DNA from: Ananas comosus
Taxonomy: Eukaryota > Streptophyta > Magnoliopsida > Poales > Bromeliaceae
Direction of reading: 5' to 3'
Assembly: GCF_001540865.1 (NCBI RefSeq)
Contig: NC_033625.1
Coordinates: forward strand, 13,095,480-13,159,479
Length of the DNA: 64,000 nucleotides
Positions 48,101 to 61,800 of the stretch are shown piece after piece. Numbering within the stretch: the stretch's first letter is position 1; every line of letters starts with the position of its first letter. The notes below the pieces were generated by a model. It was not told the DNA's origin and did no database searches. It worked only from the letters and a program-made list of their open reading frames with translations. The position numbers were made by a program, and so were the translations under genes.

Positions 48101-48163
48101 TACTATCGATAGTACCAATCAATCAACTTACATATACTATCGATAGTACCAATCAATCAACTG
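48101..48163. repeat. Two direct copies of a 34-bp MITE-end sequence
   Basis: TACTATCGATAGTACCAATC occurs at 48101 and at 48135. The ACTATCGATAGTA core equals the terminus of the MITE at 32640, so these look like solo ends or an excision remnant. Confidence 0.7.
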
Positions 48164-48346
48164 GCATATCCCAAACACAATCATTTGGAATGATTAGTGA
48201 GCCTATCTAATATAATTGGATAAAATTTTAATAATTAGTATCAAAAATTTAAAATTAAAATTTTATTACTTTACACCCTGTTTGGAATGGAAACAAGACG
48301 GGGGATAAGGGGGTTATCCCCCCCTTGTACCCAAACACAATTGGGG

Positions 48347-48353
48347 NNNNNNN
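48347..48353. other. Assembly gap, 7 N
   Basis: Seven N, next to a GGGGGATAAGGGGG/TTATCCCCCC palindrome that may have hindered assembly. Confidence 0.97.
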
Positions 48354-48922
48354 TTATTGAAAGTACAAATTTAAAACTAAATTTAAATTTTCAATTTAAA
48401 ATTTAAAATTTAATTTAACATTAAAAATTTAAAATTTAAAATCCATAATGTAAATTTTAAAATTTGAATATTTAAAATTTAAAATTTGATATTTATTAAA
48501 TTTTATATTTTAAATATAAAATTTTGAATTTTTAAATTTTGAAATTTTGAAATTTGAAATTTGAGTATTTGTTTTGGAATTAGAATAGCATAATCTATTT
48601 AGTAAAAAAAAGTTTAAAAAAAAAAATTTGTGCTCAAATCCAATCAAGCAAAATGTACAAGCTACTAAAACAATTAAAATCCAACCAAATTCAACACTTT
48701 ATTAATTCCAAATCCCATCTCTTCACAATTGAATAAATATTTTTTTAAAAAAATAGAGACTACTAAAAACTATTTCACTAGGTTTATTCAAAATCCCCTG
48801 CTATTCTAATCTAAAAAGGACTAAACTCAGTAGACACTCCCCTCCTAAAACCCTAAAACATAGAACAGCTACAAAACACACCCAAACAAATCAAATCAAA
48901 TTTAAATTTTAAAAAAAAAAAT

Positions 48923-49706
48923 TTAATTTTTCCTTTGGATCATGTTCTTGAACCAGTAGGCCGAGTTCTTCGGGTACCGCTTGAGCGTCTTGAAGTCGAC
49001 GTAGACGATACCGAACCTCGACGTGTACCCGAGCCTCCACTCGAAGTTGTCGAGCAGCGACCACGCAAAGTAGCCCCTCACGTCCGCGCCGTCGTCGATC
49101 GCCTTCTTCAGCTCAGTTATGTAGCTCTTGTAGTAGTTGATTCTCTGAGCGTCGTTGAGCGCACCTGGAAGAGTCACATTCCCGGGCTGGTCCATTCCTA
49201 TATACATTCATATTCATCGAACTCAGAACAAAATTAGAGTTTTTCATATTTCAACCATTAAAATCATAATAAAAAACTTCAAATATCGTTCCTCTGGTTT
49301 CACATAAAGTGAATATTCTATAAATCATAGGTGAAGTATTTGAATTTTTTTTATATATGATTTAATAAAGAATTAACAGAAACGCTGATGAAAAAAAAAA
49401 ATATAAAATACTAAAATAAAAAAATACGAAACTAGGCAAATTTCAACGTACCATTTTCAGATAACAACATGATTGGGCTACCGTAGTTCTCCTTAATATA
49501 AGTCACGGCCTTATACAGTCCCCATGGTACAATGTATAGCCAATCAGAGTGCGCCTATGTAAAAAAAAATTATAAAACAATAAGAAAATTAAAAATAAAT
49601 TAGATCTAAAAATCAAATTTATTAAAAAGAGTTAAAAAAAAAGAGTTATTATTATTACCCTCTGTCCAACAGGCACGCCGTTGCGTTGATCTGCAAAATT
49701 CGAGAG

Positions 49707-49743
<37 letters not shown>

Positions 49744-51701
49744 AGTTAAATACTTAAAAAATAAACGAACGAAATTTTTTAAAAATATTCACCGAGTTGT
49801 GTATGATGTTCGTACAGAGGAATTCGACGTGCCAGTCGTTCGAGTAGCTGAGATACGACGTGTTCAGGAAGTTTTTGACGTAGTAAGTCGTGTACTGATT
49901 GATTCCAATGTAGTCGGCGGAGCCCTTCACCATCTCGACCTCCTCGCAGGTGAAATTCGGAAGCCGCTCTTTCACGATCTTTCTCATTGATTCGGGGTAT
50001 TGCCCGTATGTAATAGGATGAATGAACCTACAAAAATTAAAAAAAAATTAAAAAAAATTGAAAAAGAAAAAGATTTAATTTATTTTTGGTTTTTAGGGTT
50101 TTTTAATTTATTTTTACCAGCCAACATGGAAGTCCCTTGCTCTCCTAGCTGCATCTTGATCAGCAGTTGAGTTTGTGAGACCCTCATACCACACAAAGTC
50201 CAGGAGAATTCCAATTTTGCCCTTTTGACAAGTCTATAAAAGAAAAAAAAAAAACATATAAATTATATAAATTATAAAAAAAGTTAGATTAATTTCTCTT
50301 TTGAGATCCAAAATATACAAATTATTTACCTGGTATTTCTCGCGGTATCTTTTGACGGCCGCAGCGTGAGACAAGAGGAGGTGATGGGCGACAATGTAAG
50401 GCTCAGTGGCTGAATCTCCGCCGAGCGGGCAGCCCGTGCACCGCCCGGGAGCGTGGAATCCGTTGTCGTAGCCGAGAGCCGCCACCACTCTCGGTTCGTT
50501 AAATGTGAACCAGTTCTTCACTCTGTCGCCGTACATCTTGAAGCAGAAGTCGGCGTAGTCCGCGAATGCCTCGCTACATGATAATACGCATGATAATAAT
50601 ACATTGAAGTCGATAAAAATAGCAAAATATATAAAAATTTATCAAATCAAAATTTGAAACTGAAAGTAGTACTTACACAACTCTAGGGCTTAGCCAACCC
50701 ATATACTCATTCTCAAGAGCCAAGGGCATATCATAGTGATAGAGATTCGCATAAGGAGTAATCCCTAATAATAATAATGAGAAAAAAGAAACAAATAAAA
50801 AACCCAAATTAGATTATTTTTTTTTCCATTAGTAGTAACCTTTTAAACCAACATATATTTTTTTTAAAAAAAGATAGAAGTATATATAATTATTATAAAT
50901 ATTACCTTGCTCAAGCATGTAGTTTATGAGCCTATCATAGTACTCAACACCTACCCAATTAACCTTTCCAGCACCCTCTACACAATAGAAAATAAAAAAA
51001 AATCAATTAATCCCACTAATTTAATATTATGTAATTAAACTAAAATTAAATGAAAACTTAAAAAAAAAAAGGAACAACAAATACCTGGAAAAATACGAGA
51101 CCAAGAAATGGAAAAACGATAAGTATCAAATCCCATCTTCTTCATTATGTTCACATCTTCCTACAAATACCCCAAAAAAAAAACAAAAAAAAAAACTTAT
51201 AAGTTATTCATTTTCTAATAAATTATTTATTGAATAATAATAATAATAATTACCTTGTAATGCTGATACTCATCAACAGTCACTTCACCCGTAGCATTAT
51301 TCGGAATAAGACCTTTGATCAAATAAAATGTACAAAAATGTCATCCAAAAAAATCAAAGGTCAATTTAAATCAGTCGAATATTTTAATAAATAAAGCAGG
51401 TAGCTTGCTATCTATTTCTCAAAAAAATAAATAAATAAATAAATCAGTCGAATATTTTAGTTTAAAAAATATATATATACGCACCTGGTATTTTCACGAA
51501 CTGGTCCCAGATACTGGGCCCTCGACCGCCCTTATCGGCCATGCCCTCGACCTGGTACGCCGAGGATGCCGTGCCGAAGACGAACCCCTCGGGGAAGCTA
51601 GCGCGGCTCAGCGCGCCGGAATCGGCCTCGCATTGCTCGGCAACGGCCAAAGAAATAGTGGTAATAAATAGTAGCAACAAAGAGAATGTAAGAATCTTCA
51701 T
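48923..51701 (-). CDS. GH1 beta-glucosidase, 11 exons, 497 aa
   Basis: Exons (minus): 51485-51701, 51254-51312, 51085-51160, 50906-50977, 50677-50764, 50330-50573, 50118-50233, 49816-50027, 49659-49690, 49452-49554 and 48923-49197, all GT-AG, 1494 bp. The N-terminus [20 protein letters not shown] is a signal peptide, so the enzyme enters the secretory path. GH1 marks: [24 protein letters not shown], acid/base Glu197 in FTFNEP, nucleophile Glu405 in LLSENG, and [13 protein letters not shown]. Such enzymes retain configuration while cutting beta-glucosides (hormone conjugates, defence glucosides, cell-wall oligosaccharides); the substrate here cannot be told. The exon 8 donor is taken at 49815 because it alone joins the 32-bp exon 9 in frame ([13 protein letters not shown]). 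A run of about 40 A lies in the intron before exon 9. The gene looks functional. Confidence 0.95.
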
Positions 51702-51799
51702 ATCTAAATTCTAAATCTAATCGGAATAAGATTTAAAAATAGAAAGAGGAGAGAATATGATATGGATGTGGATGTGTAATGGAGATGGATACTGCGTGC

Positions 51800-51808
51800 A
51801 TTTATATA
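51800..51808 (-). promoter_or_regulatory. TATA box of the beta-glucosidase gene
   Basis: Minus strand TATATAAAT, about 100 bp above the ATG, a normal position for a plant core promoter with a short 5' UTR. Confidence 0.65.
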
Positions 51809-51832
51809 GAAAGAGGAGAGGTTATAAGTTTG

Positions 51833-51976
51833 TTGTGTAGTTATTATTTGGATAAGATAATAAATAATAAAAGAATAAAAGGATAAGGTAAATGTAACAA
51901 ACTATTGTGTAGTTATTATTTGGATAAGATAATAAATAATAAAAGAATAAAAGGATAAGGTAAATGTAACAAACTA
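51833..51976. repeat. Perfect 72-bp tandem duplication in the beta-glucosidase promoter
   Basis: 51833-51904 and 51905-51976 are identical (TTGTGTAGTTATTATTTGG...AACAAACTA). The array begins 25 bp above the TATA box. The unit contains GATAAGATAA and GGATAAGG, i.e. several GATA/I-box-like motifs. Diverged single copies lie near 54873 and 60177. Confidence 0.95.
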
Positions 51977-52600
51977 TGCAACTTTCTCCTCATTATTATT
52001 AGATGCTATTTCCNAAAAAAAAAAAAAAAAAAAAAAACTTATTTCCTATCCTCTTGCAAAATATCTCAAATCATATATTATATCTTCTAATTTATTTATG
52101 TGTATTATTAAATGTAAATAAAATAGAAATTGATAATTTTATTATTTTTTTCCCGCCCACGCAACGCGCAGAATTGGAATTTTATTTAATGTTTTCAAAT
52201 TTATTATTTGAAATAATATTAAGAAATTTAATGTGTTTTTTAAAAAATTCTATGACAGTTTTAATAACATTTCAATGTTTACCTCCTGATCTGATATTTT
52301 GATTAGCAACTATGAATAACAATATTTAGAATTTTTTTAGATTATAAAATGATTATTTAATATGTATTTGAATTTACAAATGGAAAAGTATCCCACAATC
52401 TAAGAAACTACCTTAACTTTTTATTTTATATTATATTTATATATATATACGAGGAATTGGTTGATTAATTGGTTCAATTCATATAATTCAACAGTTATGT
52501 TCAACAGAACCCTTACACAACAAATTATTCTGAGTTCAAAAATTCAAATATAACCATTCCATTTAAATAAACACCAATTTTATCAACCGATATATATCTT
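51977..52600. other. AT-rich repeat also present near 54960 and 60280; N at 52014
   Basis: 52014-52035 is an N followed by poly(A). From 52040 the sequence (CAAAATATCTC, GCGCAGAATTGGAATTTTAT, TTCTATGACAGTTTTAATAA) matches 55020-55500 and 60310-60850. No gene is seen. Confidence 0.6.
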
Positions 52601-52819
52601 AGGAGGTCGGTGTACGGTGAACCGGGTGCACGGAATAATTTCTCGTGCACATGTGGTGGGGGGAGGACATGTCCAGCTAAACTTCCGTGTTCCATAAAAT
52701 GCCCCTGGACGGCTGGTGGTGAGCTGGACACGTGGGCCCCACAAAAATGTGAAAAAAAAAGGAGCCACAAAAGAATTCACTTTCCTGCTTCCTTTGGACC
52801 GCTCGATTCCACTTGGACG

Positions 52820-54420
52820 GATCTGATCACGCGCTCAAGTCACCTGCACATTCCTCGAAACTTTACAAAAAGCCTCCTTACACAAAAAATTTTAGAATGC
52901 AAGGTATATTGATAACGTGGCCTAAGAAAGCAATCAAAAAAATTTCTTTTAGAGATATATATTCCATCATAATTATAAAAAAATATTTTTATTTAGACTT
53001 TTTTGTAAATAGTCCCGTAAGAAATTTTTATTTCAAAAATATCTTTATCAAAATTTAAATTGTGAAAATGGCGTTGGCCCTGCCACGCAGGCGCCACGCG
53101 GGCAGAGCTGGGACCAGGATATTAAGTTGAACACGGTGAATCATTTACCGTGTTTTGAACATGGTGAATAGTTCACCGTGTCGAAATACGGTGAATGATT
53201 CACAGTGTCCAATGTATTATACATCACTTGGCCTTACAGGTCCAAGCCAGAAGGTGAGAGCCCCTGTCTATAATACATGAGAGACGGGAAATCATTCACC
53301 GTGTCTTAAACACGGTGAATAGTTCACCGTGTCTAGACACGGTGAATGGTTCACCGTGTTAAGTCGCGGTGATTGATTCACCGTGTCTGGACACGGTGAA
53401 TCAAAGCGTGTGCGTGTGCGCGTGTGTCGGGGGCAAAAATTTGATGGGCATCCGTGCCCAAACAATTTGTTTCGGCACTGAGTTGGATGGGCGCCGCGTG
53501 TGTACGGGCGCCCATCACCACGTCCCTTTTCCCTTTCTCTTTCTCTTTCCCTTTCTAAAAAACGGAGCCCATCATTTTTTTTTTCCCGAGAGTCGCGCCC
53601 TTCGGCATTGTTTGGGAACGATGCCCACCAAATTTTTGTCACGTGTGTCGGTGGTTTTGGTTTGGCGACAAAAATTATAATTTTATATTTATGGGCATTG
53701 TCCCCAAACAAAGTAGTTTGGGGACGATGCGCCACGCGCCGCCGATCCAGCTGCCCAGCAAAACGCTGGGTGAAAATGTATAGAGACCTCCCTTAACTAT
53801 TGACGATTCTGAAACATGCCCTTTACTTTTTTAGATTTTTTTTAATTATTAATTTTTTTATTTGAGTTCTATCTTTATCTTTAGTTTAGTTAAAAATTTT
53901 ATCAAATTTAATAGTTATATCATTCATCATATCTAGACACGGTGAACTATTCATCATGTTTAAGACACAGTGAATGGTTCCCCGTATTTCATGTATTATA
54001 GGCATATGCTCTCTCCCTCTGACTTGAACCTGCTGTAAGGCCAAATGATGTATAATACATTAGACACGGTGAACCATTCACCATGTTCAACTTAATACCC
54101 TTGCCCCAGTCCTGCCCGCGTGGTGCTGACGTGGCGCCTGCGTGGTAGGATTAGAGCTATTTTTGCAATTTAAATTTTAATAGAACTATTTTTGAAATAA
54201 AAATTCCTCAGGGGGCTATTTGCAAAAGAAACCCTTTTTATTGTATAAAAGAAAAAAAAGGTGATTAACTTGTTATTGATGACGTGGTCCAAATGTGATA
54301 GTGTAGAATTCCTCCCCTGACACACAAAAGTTTCCAAAACAGTACGCCGAAGAATTAAATAAAAGCCCCTCAGTGGAAGGGCAATCATTGTCCGTATTAT
54401 GGTGTATGGTATAGAGACCC
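52820..54420. mobile_element. Large foldback element with about 500-bp arms
   Basis: The left arm (about 52860-53340) pairs with the right arm (about 53930-54420) in reverse complement. Shared blocks include GAAATTTTTATTTCAAAAATA, CCACGCAGGCGCCACG and TATTAAGTTGAACA. The loop carries GGGCGCCCATCACC and a TTTGGGGACGATGCGCC/GGCATTGT palindrome. No transposase is present. A long-arm, non-coding element of MULE or Foldback type is possible. Confidence 0.65.
53131..53402. repeat. Cluster of 22-bp hairpin motifs (CACGGTGAAT/TTCACCGTG)
   Basis: Seven to eight imperfect palindromes of the form ACACGGTGAATNNTTCACCGTGT occur at about 53131, 53160, 53187, 53284, 53309, 53336, 53365 and 53389. Variants recur in the opposite arm at 53936, 53971 and 54061. 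Confidence 0.85.
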
Positions 54421-57400
54421 GCGTAATGCAACGGATAGATAATAAAAATAAAATTTTAAAATTTTAGTAAAATTTATATTTACAGTTTATTGATTTATAA
54501 GAAGTTATACCATATTAAGCACAGTCAACTTACATGACTAAATTCAACGGCTAAAAGAATAAAATTATAGTTAGAAACTTATATATATATTTTTTAAAAT
54601 CATCGAAATAGAGTAAGAGACATACAATTTTATCGTATTATGTGCCTCTTAAACACTCCGTTGTGAAAAATAAAAAAAAATTAACTTCAGCGCAGCTGAA
54701 TCAACCGAGCGGATACTTATATGAACCGCGGCTCTGCTTTGCGGGACAATATTTTTCGAAGGAGACAACGTTTTTCGCATGCTTTTCTTTTTCTTCTTCT
54801 TCATCGTCCTCATCATCTTCATTAACATAATGAGAGAGAAAGCTAGATGAACGTAGGGTGGGAGATAAATTTGTTGTGTAGTTATTATTTGGATAAGATA
54901 ATAAATAAAAAAGATAAAAGGATAAGGTAGGATAAGGTAAATGTAAAAAACTGTACACCTATTATTACATGCCATTTCCATTTCTCAAAAAAAAAAAAAA
55001 AAAAATACATTTCATCACTTGCAAAATATCTCTGATTTAAACATATATAATATTTATATTATATCTTCTAATTTATTTATTTGTATTATACATGTAAATA
55101 AAATAGAATAAGAATTTTATTTATTTTCTGCTCACCACAATGCGCAGAATTGAATTTTATTTTATTAATGTTTTCAAATTTATTATTGAAATAATATTAA
55201 GGAATTTAATGTGTTTTTTAAAATAAACAACTGATTTCTTGTAATGTAAATTCTATTAAAGACCAAAATTCAAAAACTAGAGGCAGATATTTTATTTTTT
55301 TTGGAAAATTGTTTAATTAGTACTTAAAATACATTAGTTTAGTTCCTTGGCTATCTGATATTGCAATTTTAATCCTTTAAAAATCTTACATTTTTTAAAA
55401 ATTTCTATGACAGTTTTAATAACATTCAATATTTACCTCCCGTGTGATATTTTTGATTACAACTATGAATAACAATATTTAGATTTTTTAGATTATAAAA
55501 TAATTATTTAATATTATTGAATTCAAATAAATTAATAGAACATTGAGGTTTTTGTTTATAAAAATAGAAATAGAAATTATTTTATTTAAGGTTTTTTTGT
55601 ATAAAAAAAAAATCACGCATGCGACCATGCGTTATACTACCTGATAGCTTAACTTTTTATATATATTATATTATATTATATATATTAAAACATATTGATA
55701 TAATCTATCTATTTTATCCATATCTATACTATCTATACAATTTATAAAAATATTATTGTAAAATTTTTCTCTTTCTAAAATTATCTATATTTTTTTTATA
55801 ATATTTTTATATCCAACAATTTTCAACCCATTCATTCAATAAATTTTTAAATAGTACTTTATTCTAAATATAGATTCTTAAGTTTTCGCCATTGGATTTT
55901 ATCGAACGAATAAAAATAAAAGTATTTGTCACTTCTGTTGACAAATAATACCCTCTATATCCGCGTTTTTTAAATATTTCTTTCTACCCACCATCATATA
56001 ATACGTAAAATAATTATCTCATATCTAACGTAATACCGTCAAACATCCCTAATAAAATTAAATTTATCTCCCATCCATGCGCTTCACAAATAACTTTTTT
56101 TCTCCAAATATAATATCTACCAATAACGTAGTATTCAAAATTAAATTAAATTTGTAAGTCGGCCAAAATTTAATACCCACCAATTTGATAATTAAATTTA
56201 ATTTATGATAGTAAATTTTTTCACGTGAGATAGTAGATTTATTTTTCATGAGTATTAAAATTGGCGCCGACATGAAGCAATATAATATTGCTAAAAAAAT
56301 TTAATACCCGCCAAATTAAAATTAAATCGTTAATTAAATATAATTTTAAATATTTTAGGAAAATATTTCATGTTTAAACAATACACCATAAAAGATATAG
56401 TTTATTTTTCAAATATAGATCTAATTTTCGCCATTGGATCTCATCCAACAAAACAAATAAAATATCTGTCACTTGTTACAAAAATACCTCTATATCCGTT
56501 ATCTCCTAATTGTGTGTTTCTTAAATATTTTTTTTTACGCCATCAATCAACATAATAATAAAATTAATTTTTCTCTTATCTAACGTAATATCCGCCAATA
56601 ACATAATACATCCCTAACAACGTAATACGTAAATTAAATTTATCTCTATATTTCAATATTTTTTTCCTCAAATATAATAATTCCAATCATTAGTATTTAA
56701 AATTAAATTTAAATTTTTCCTTTCTACCCACAAATCATTAATACGTACAATTTTCTCTATTTTCTCAATATTTTTTTCCTCAAATATAATATCTCCCAAT
56801 CACGTAGTATTTAAAATTAAATTTTAAATTTTTCCTTTCTACCACAAATCACGTAATACGTAAAATTAATTTATTTCCTATCTAACATAATATTACATTC
56901 CTTAATCACGAATACGTAAAATTAAATTTCTCGTAGCACCTTTTCTCAAAATATTTTTTACTCAAATATAATATTTAGTTTCAAAATTAAATTTTAAATT
57001 ATAATGCCGGCCAAAATTATATACCCTCCAATTTGATAATTTAAATTTAATTCATGAAGTAGATTTTTCTTACGTAAGATAGTAAGATTTAATTTTTAGA
57101 GTATTAAAATTGGCGCGCCATAGAAGCGTAAATATTACTAATAAAAAATTTTCATATCGCCAAATCAAAACAATTAAACTAAATCTTAATTAATAATAAT
57201 TTTAAATATTTTGAGCAAAATATTCCAAGTTTAAAATATACATCATAAAAGTGTATAATTTATTCCTCAAATATACATCTAAATTTTCACCTCTTTGATA
57301 ATCATTATACAATAAAAATAAAAGTTTTTGTCACTTTTGTTTGATAAATAGACCACTCATCTATCCATTATCTCATATCACTCCAATATTTTCTCTTTCT

Positions 57401-58345
57401 ACCCCACTCCAATTCACTTGGTAATAAGTAAAATTAAATTTTCTAATAACTATCCTACATATCCGCTAAATAACCGACTAATATCCGCGCTAATTACTCC
57501 GTAAACGTAATACATAATTATATCCCTATTACCTGCATTTTTCAAAATCTTTTTTTTATTTCAAAATATAATCCTGTCAATCCAGAGTATATCAAATTTA
57601 AATTTTAAATTTGTTCTTTCTACCCACTAATCAGACTAATACTTAAAATTAATTCCTATCTCTTATCAAATGTATATTTGTCAATCAACGGTATACATTA
57701 ATCAATAATAGCTTAAAATTAATTTAATTCCTACATCCCCTTCTAGATTTTCTAATATTTTTCTCAGTTCAATTCACATAGTACTGCAAATTGATTTTTA
57801 AATTTGTATGCCAATATACTGATCTTTTCCCAGCAGCCATCTGGCACATTATAAATTCTAGTAATTTAACCGCATTGTATGTTAGATCATAATATACATA
57901 CTATTTCTTTCCGTTGGCATTTCAAAAGTGGACAAATTGTATATTAGTCATAATTAGTACTATGCTTTCCTATTGCTTCAAAAGCAGCTGTTAAACCCTA
58001 AGCACCTCTTTTAAATTGGTTATTCAGCATTGCGCCTAACTTTTGCCCATCCTATCGGAATAAAATTCAGCGGCGACTCTCAAATTAATATCCCCAATCG
58101 CTCCCATAATTTTACTTTTTCGTTTCAAAGAGATAAAAACTCTAGTCAGGACCGTCCTAACTTGACGCACGTGAGACAAGCCCTTGATCCATTATCAATG
58201 TTAGTTTTACAACCTCAGCGTCCAAATTCCGTCCATTCTTTCGTGTGGATATCTTTAGATTAATTCATAACCGGTCTCTATAGAATATGTATAATATAAA
58301 TATTATTTCTAATAAATTCAGACTTTCATATGTCTGGTCTTTTAC
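53560..58345. repeat. AT-rich block, copy A, left of the 58873 gap
   Basis: This corresponds along its whole length to copy B (58898-64000). Matches include the TTTGGGGACGATGCGC piece, the GATAAGG box, and dozens of ATAATACGTAAAATTAAATT motifs. Copy A agrees cleanly at its left end but from about 55000 rightward carries many one-base gaps and garbled stretches. No gene. Confidence 0.85.
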
Positions 58346-58872
58346 AAAGTCTGATAATTGTCAAATAGTATGCTACGGTGTTTAAGATCCGCAGAAATTT
58401 AGAACCATGAGAAAATCTTTACACCTTAATTAGTTAATGAAGTGAATATAACTTTTTACTTCATTTAATAAATATGTTGGACTTTTGAGAGAATATTTTG
58501 TTGGATGAACCGAAAAAGTCATTTCAACTTATAAAATAAAAATGTTCTTAACCAATAAAGGACAATTTTTGAACATTAACTTTTATCGAGAGATAACATA
58601 TGAAAGCTTTGAACTGATCGTATGGATATTGATTTGAATTACTAAATATTTAAGGACCTGTATGTAAATTAAATTTATTTTTAATTACTAATAATATGAA
58701 AAAAAAAAACTAAGAGAGAAGGATTATAACATTGTTAGAAGATAAAAAATATTTTGCTAAAAATAATTTACACCGTAGTTTGAATTCAATAATATACTTT
58801 TTTCGGATTGATGGAGACATTTAATTTAACAAAAACACAAAACGGTAAATTGGAAACAAATTTTTTTACTCT
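58346..58872. other. Non-coding AT-rich sequence, no gene seen
   Basis: This follows copy A up to the gap. Its counterpart, if any, would lie beyond the right edge of the window. Confidence 0.4.
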
Positions 58873-58897
58873 NNNNNNNNNNNNNNNNNNNNNNNNN
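58873..58897. other. Assembly gap, 25 N
   Basis: 25 N between the end of copy A and the start of copy B of the duplicated AT-rich block. Confidence 0.98.
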
Positions 58898-61800
58898 GCG
58901 CCCACAAAGAAGAGATCGCCTTCGCCATTGTTTGGCGCCGATGCCCACTCAATTTTTGTCACGTGTGTCGTGTTTTGTTTGCGACAAAATTATAATTTTA
59001 TTTATGGGCCATTGTCCCGAAACAAAGTAGTTTGGGGACGATGCGCACGCGACCGCCGATCCACGCTGCCCAGCAAAACGCTGGGTGAAAATATATAGAG
59101 ACCTCCCTTAACTCATTGACGATTCTAAACATGCGCTTTACTTTTTTAGTTTTTTTATTATAATTTTTTTAATTTGAGTTTTCTATCTTAGTCTTTAGTT
59201 TAGTTCAAAAATTTTATCAAATCTTACATAGTTATATCATTCATTCATATCTAGACATTGGACAGGTGAACTATTCATACATGTTAAGACCACGAGTAAG
59301 GTTCCCCGTTATTCATGTATTACTGCAATGTCTACTCCCCTCTGACTTGAACCTGCTGTAAGGCAAAATATTATAATAACATTAACAAGGTGAACCATTC
59401 ACATTCAACTTAATACCCTTGCCCTCAGTTCCTGCCAAAGAGTGTGCTGACTGCGCTGCGTTTAGGATTAGAGCTATTCCTTTGTCAATTTAAATATTTA
59501 ATAGTAACTATTTTTGAAATAAAAATTCCTCAGTGGGCTATTTGCAAAAGAAACCCTTTTTATTGTATAAAAGAAAAAAAAGGTATAAACTGTTATTGAT
59601 CGACGGGTCCAAATGTGATAGTGGTAGAATTCGTCCTGACACAACAAAGTTTCCAAAACAGTACGCCAAGAATTAAATAAAAGCCCCTCACTGGAAGGCA
59701 ATCATTGCTATTATGGTGTATGTAGAGCACCCGCGTAATGCAACGGATAGATAATAAAATAATCAAAACTTAAAATTTAGTAAAGAATTTATATTTACAG
59801 TTTATTGATTTATCAGAGTTATAACACATATAAGGCACAGTTCACTTACATGACCTAAATCAACGGCTAAAAGATAAAATTCTAAGTTAGAAACTTATAT
59901 ATATTTTTTTAAAATCATCGAATAAGAGTAAAGAAGACATACAATTTATGCGTATTATTGCCTTCTTAAACACTGCCGTGTGAAAAAATAAAAAAAAATA
60001 ACTTCCGCAGCTAATTACAACGAGCGATACTTATATGACCCGCTCCTGCTTGCGGGACAATATTTTTCGTGAAGGATACAACGGTTTATCGCAGCTTTCT
60101 TTTTCTCCTTCTATCGTCCTCACATCTTCATACATAATGATAGAGAAAGCTAGAATGAACGTAGGGTGGAGTATAAATTTGTTGGTAGTTTATCATTTGG
60201 ATAAGATAATAAATAAAAAGACAAGTGATAAGGTAGGATAAGTGTAAATTAAAAACTGTACACTCTATTATTACATGCCATTTCCATTTCTCAAAAAAAA
60301 AAAAAAAAAAATCTATTTCCTACATCTTGCAAAATATCTCTGATTTAAACAATATATAGATATTTAATTATTTTCTTCTAATTTATTATATTTGTATTAT
60401 CATGTAAATAAAATAGAAATTAAGAATTTTATTTTATTTTTCTGCTCACACAATGCGCAGAATTGGAATTTTATTTTTATTAATGTTTTCAAATTTATTA
60501 TTTGAAATAATATTAAGGAATTTAATGTGTTTTTTAAAATTCAACTGATTTCTTGTAATGTAAATTCTATTAAAGACCAAAATTTCAAAACTAGAGGCAG
60601 ATATTTTATTTTTTTTTGGAAAATTGTTTTAATTAGTACTTAAAATACATTAGTTAGTTCCTGTGCTATTCTGATATTGCAATTTTATCCTTTTAAAAAT
60701 CTACATTTTTTAAAAATTCTATGACAGTTTTAATAACATTTCAATATTTACCTCCCGATGTGATATTTTGATTAGCAACTATGAATAACAATATTTAGAA
60801 TTTTTTTAGATTATAAAATAATTATTTAATATGTATTGAATTTACAAATAATTAATAGAACATTGAGGGTTTTTGTTTATAAAAATAGAAATAGAAATTA
60901 TTTATTTAAGGTTTTTTTTGTATAAAAAAAAAAATCACGCCATGCGGACCATGCGGTTATACTACCTGTAGCTTAACTTTTTATATTATATTATATTATA
61001 TTATATTATATTAAAACATATGTGATATAATCTATCTATTTTTATCCATATCTATACTATCTATACAATTTATAAAAATATGAGTTTTAAATTTTTTTCT
61101 CTTTCTAAAAGTATCTATATTTTTTTTATTAATATTTTTATATCCAACAATTTTCAACCATTCATTTCAAATAAATTTTTAAATAGTACTTTATTCTTAA
61201 ATATAGATCTTAAGTTTTCGCCATTGGATTTTATCGAACGAATAAAAATAAAAGTATTTGTCACTTCTGTTGACAAAAATACCCTCTATATCCGCGTTTT
61301 TTAAATATTTTCTTTCTACCCACCAATCATATAATACGTAAAATTAAATTTATCTCATATCTAACGTAATATCCGTCAAACATCCGCTAATAAAATTAAA
61401 TTTATCTCCCATCCATGCGCTTTCACAAATAACTTTTTTTCTCAAATATAATATCTACCAATAACGTAGTATTCAAAATTAAATTTAAATTTGTAATGCC
61501 GGCCAAAATTTAATACCCACCAATTTGATAATTTAAATTTTAATTTATGATAGTAAATTTTTTTCACGTGAGATAGTAGATTTATTTTTCATGAGTATTA
61601 AAATTTGGCGCGACATTGAAGCATTAAATATTGCTAAAAAAATTTAATACCCGCCAAATTAAAATTAAATCGTTAATTAAATATAATTTTAAATATTTTT
61701 AGGAAAATATTTCATGTTTAAACAATACACCATAAAAGCATATAGTTTATTTTCAAATATAGATCTTAAGTTTTCGCCATTGGATCTCATCCAACAAAAC

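Noticed and set aside
49754..49815. Extension of beta-glucosidase exon 8 past 49816
   Set aside because: Reading on gives CTNIIHNS and then cannot join exon 9 in frame; the earlier donor gives the family sequence YQRNGVPVG.
54649..54981. Minus-strand frame with an acidic DDEDDEEEEKEK stretch
   Set aside because: The acidic run comes from a TTC/CTT simple repeat; the frame is broken in the corresponding copy near 60100.
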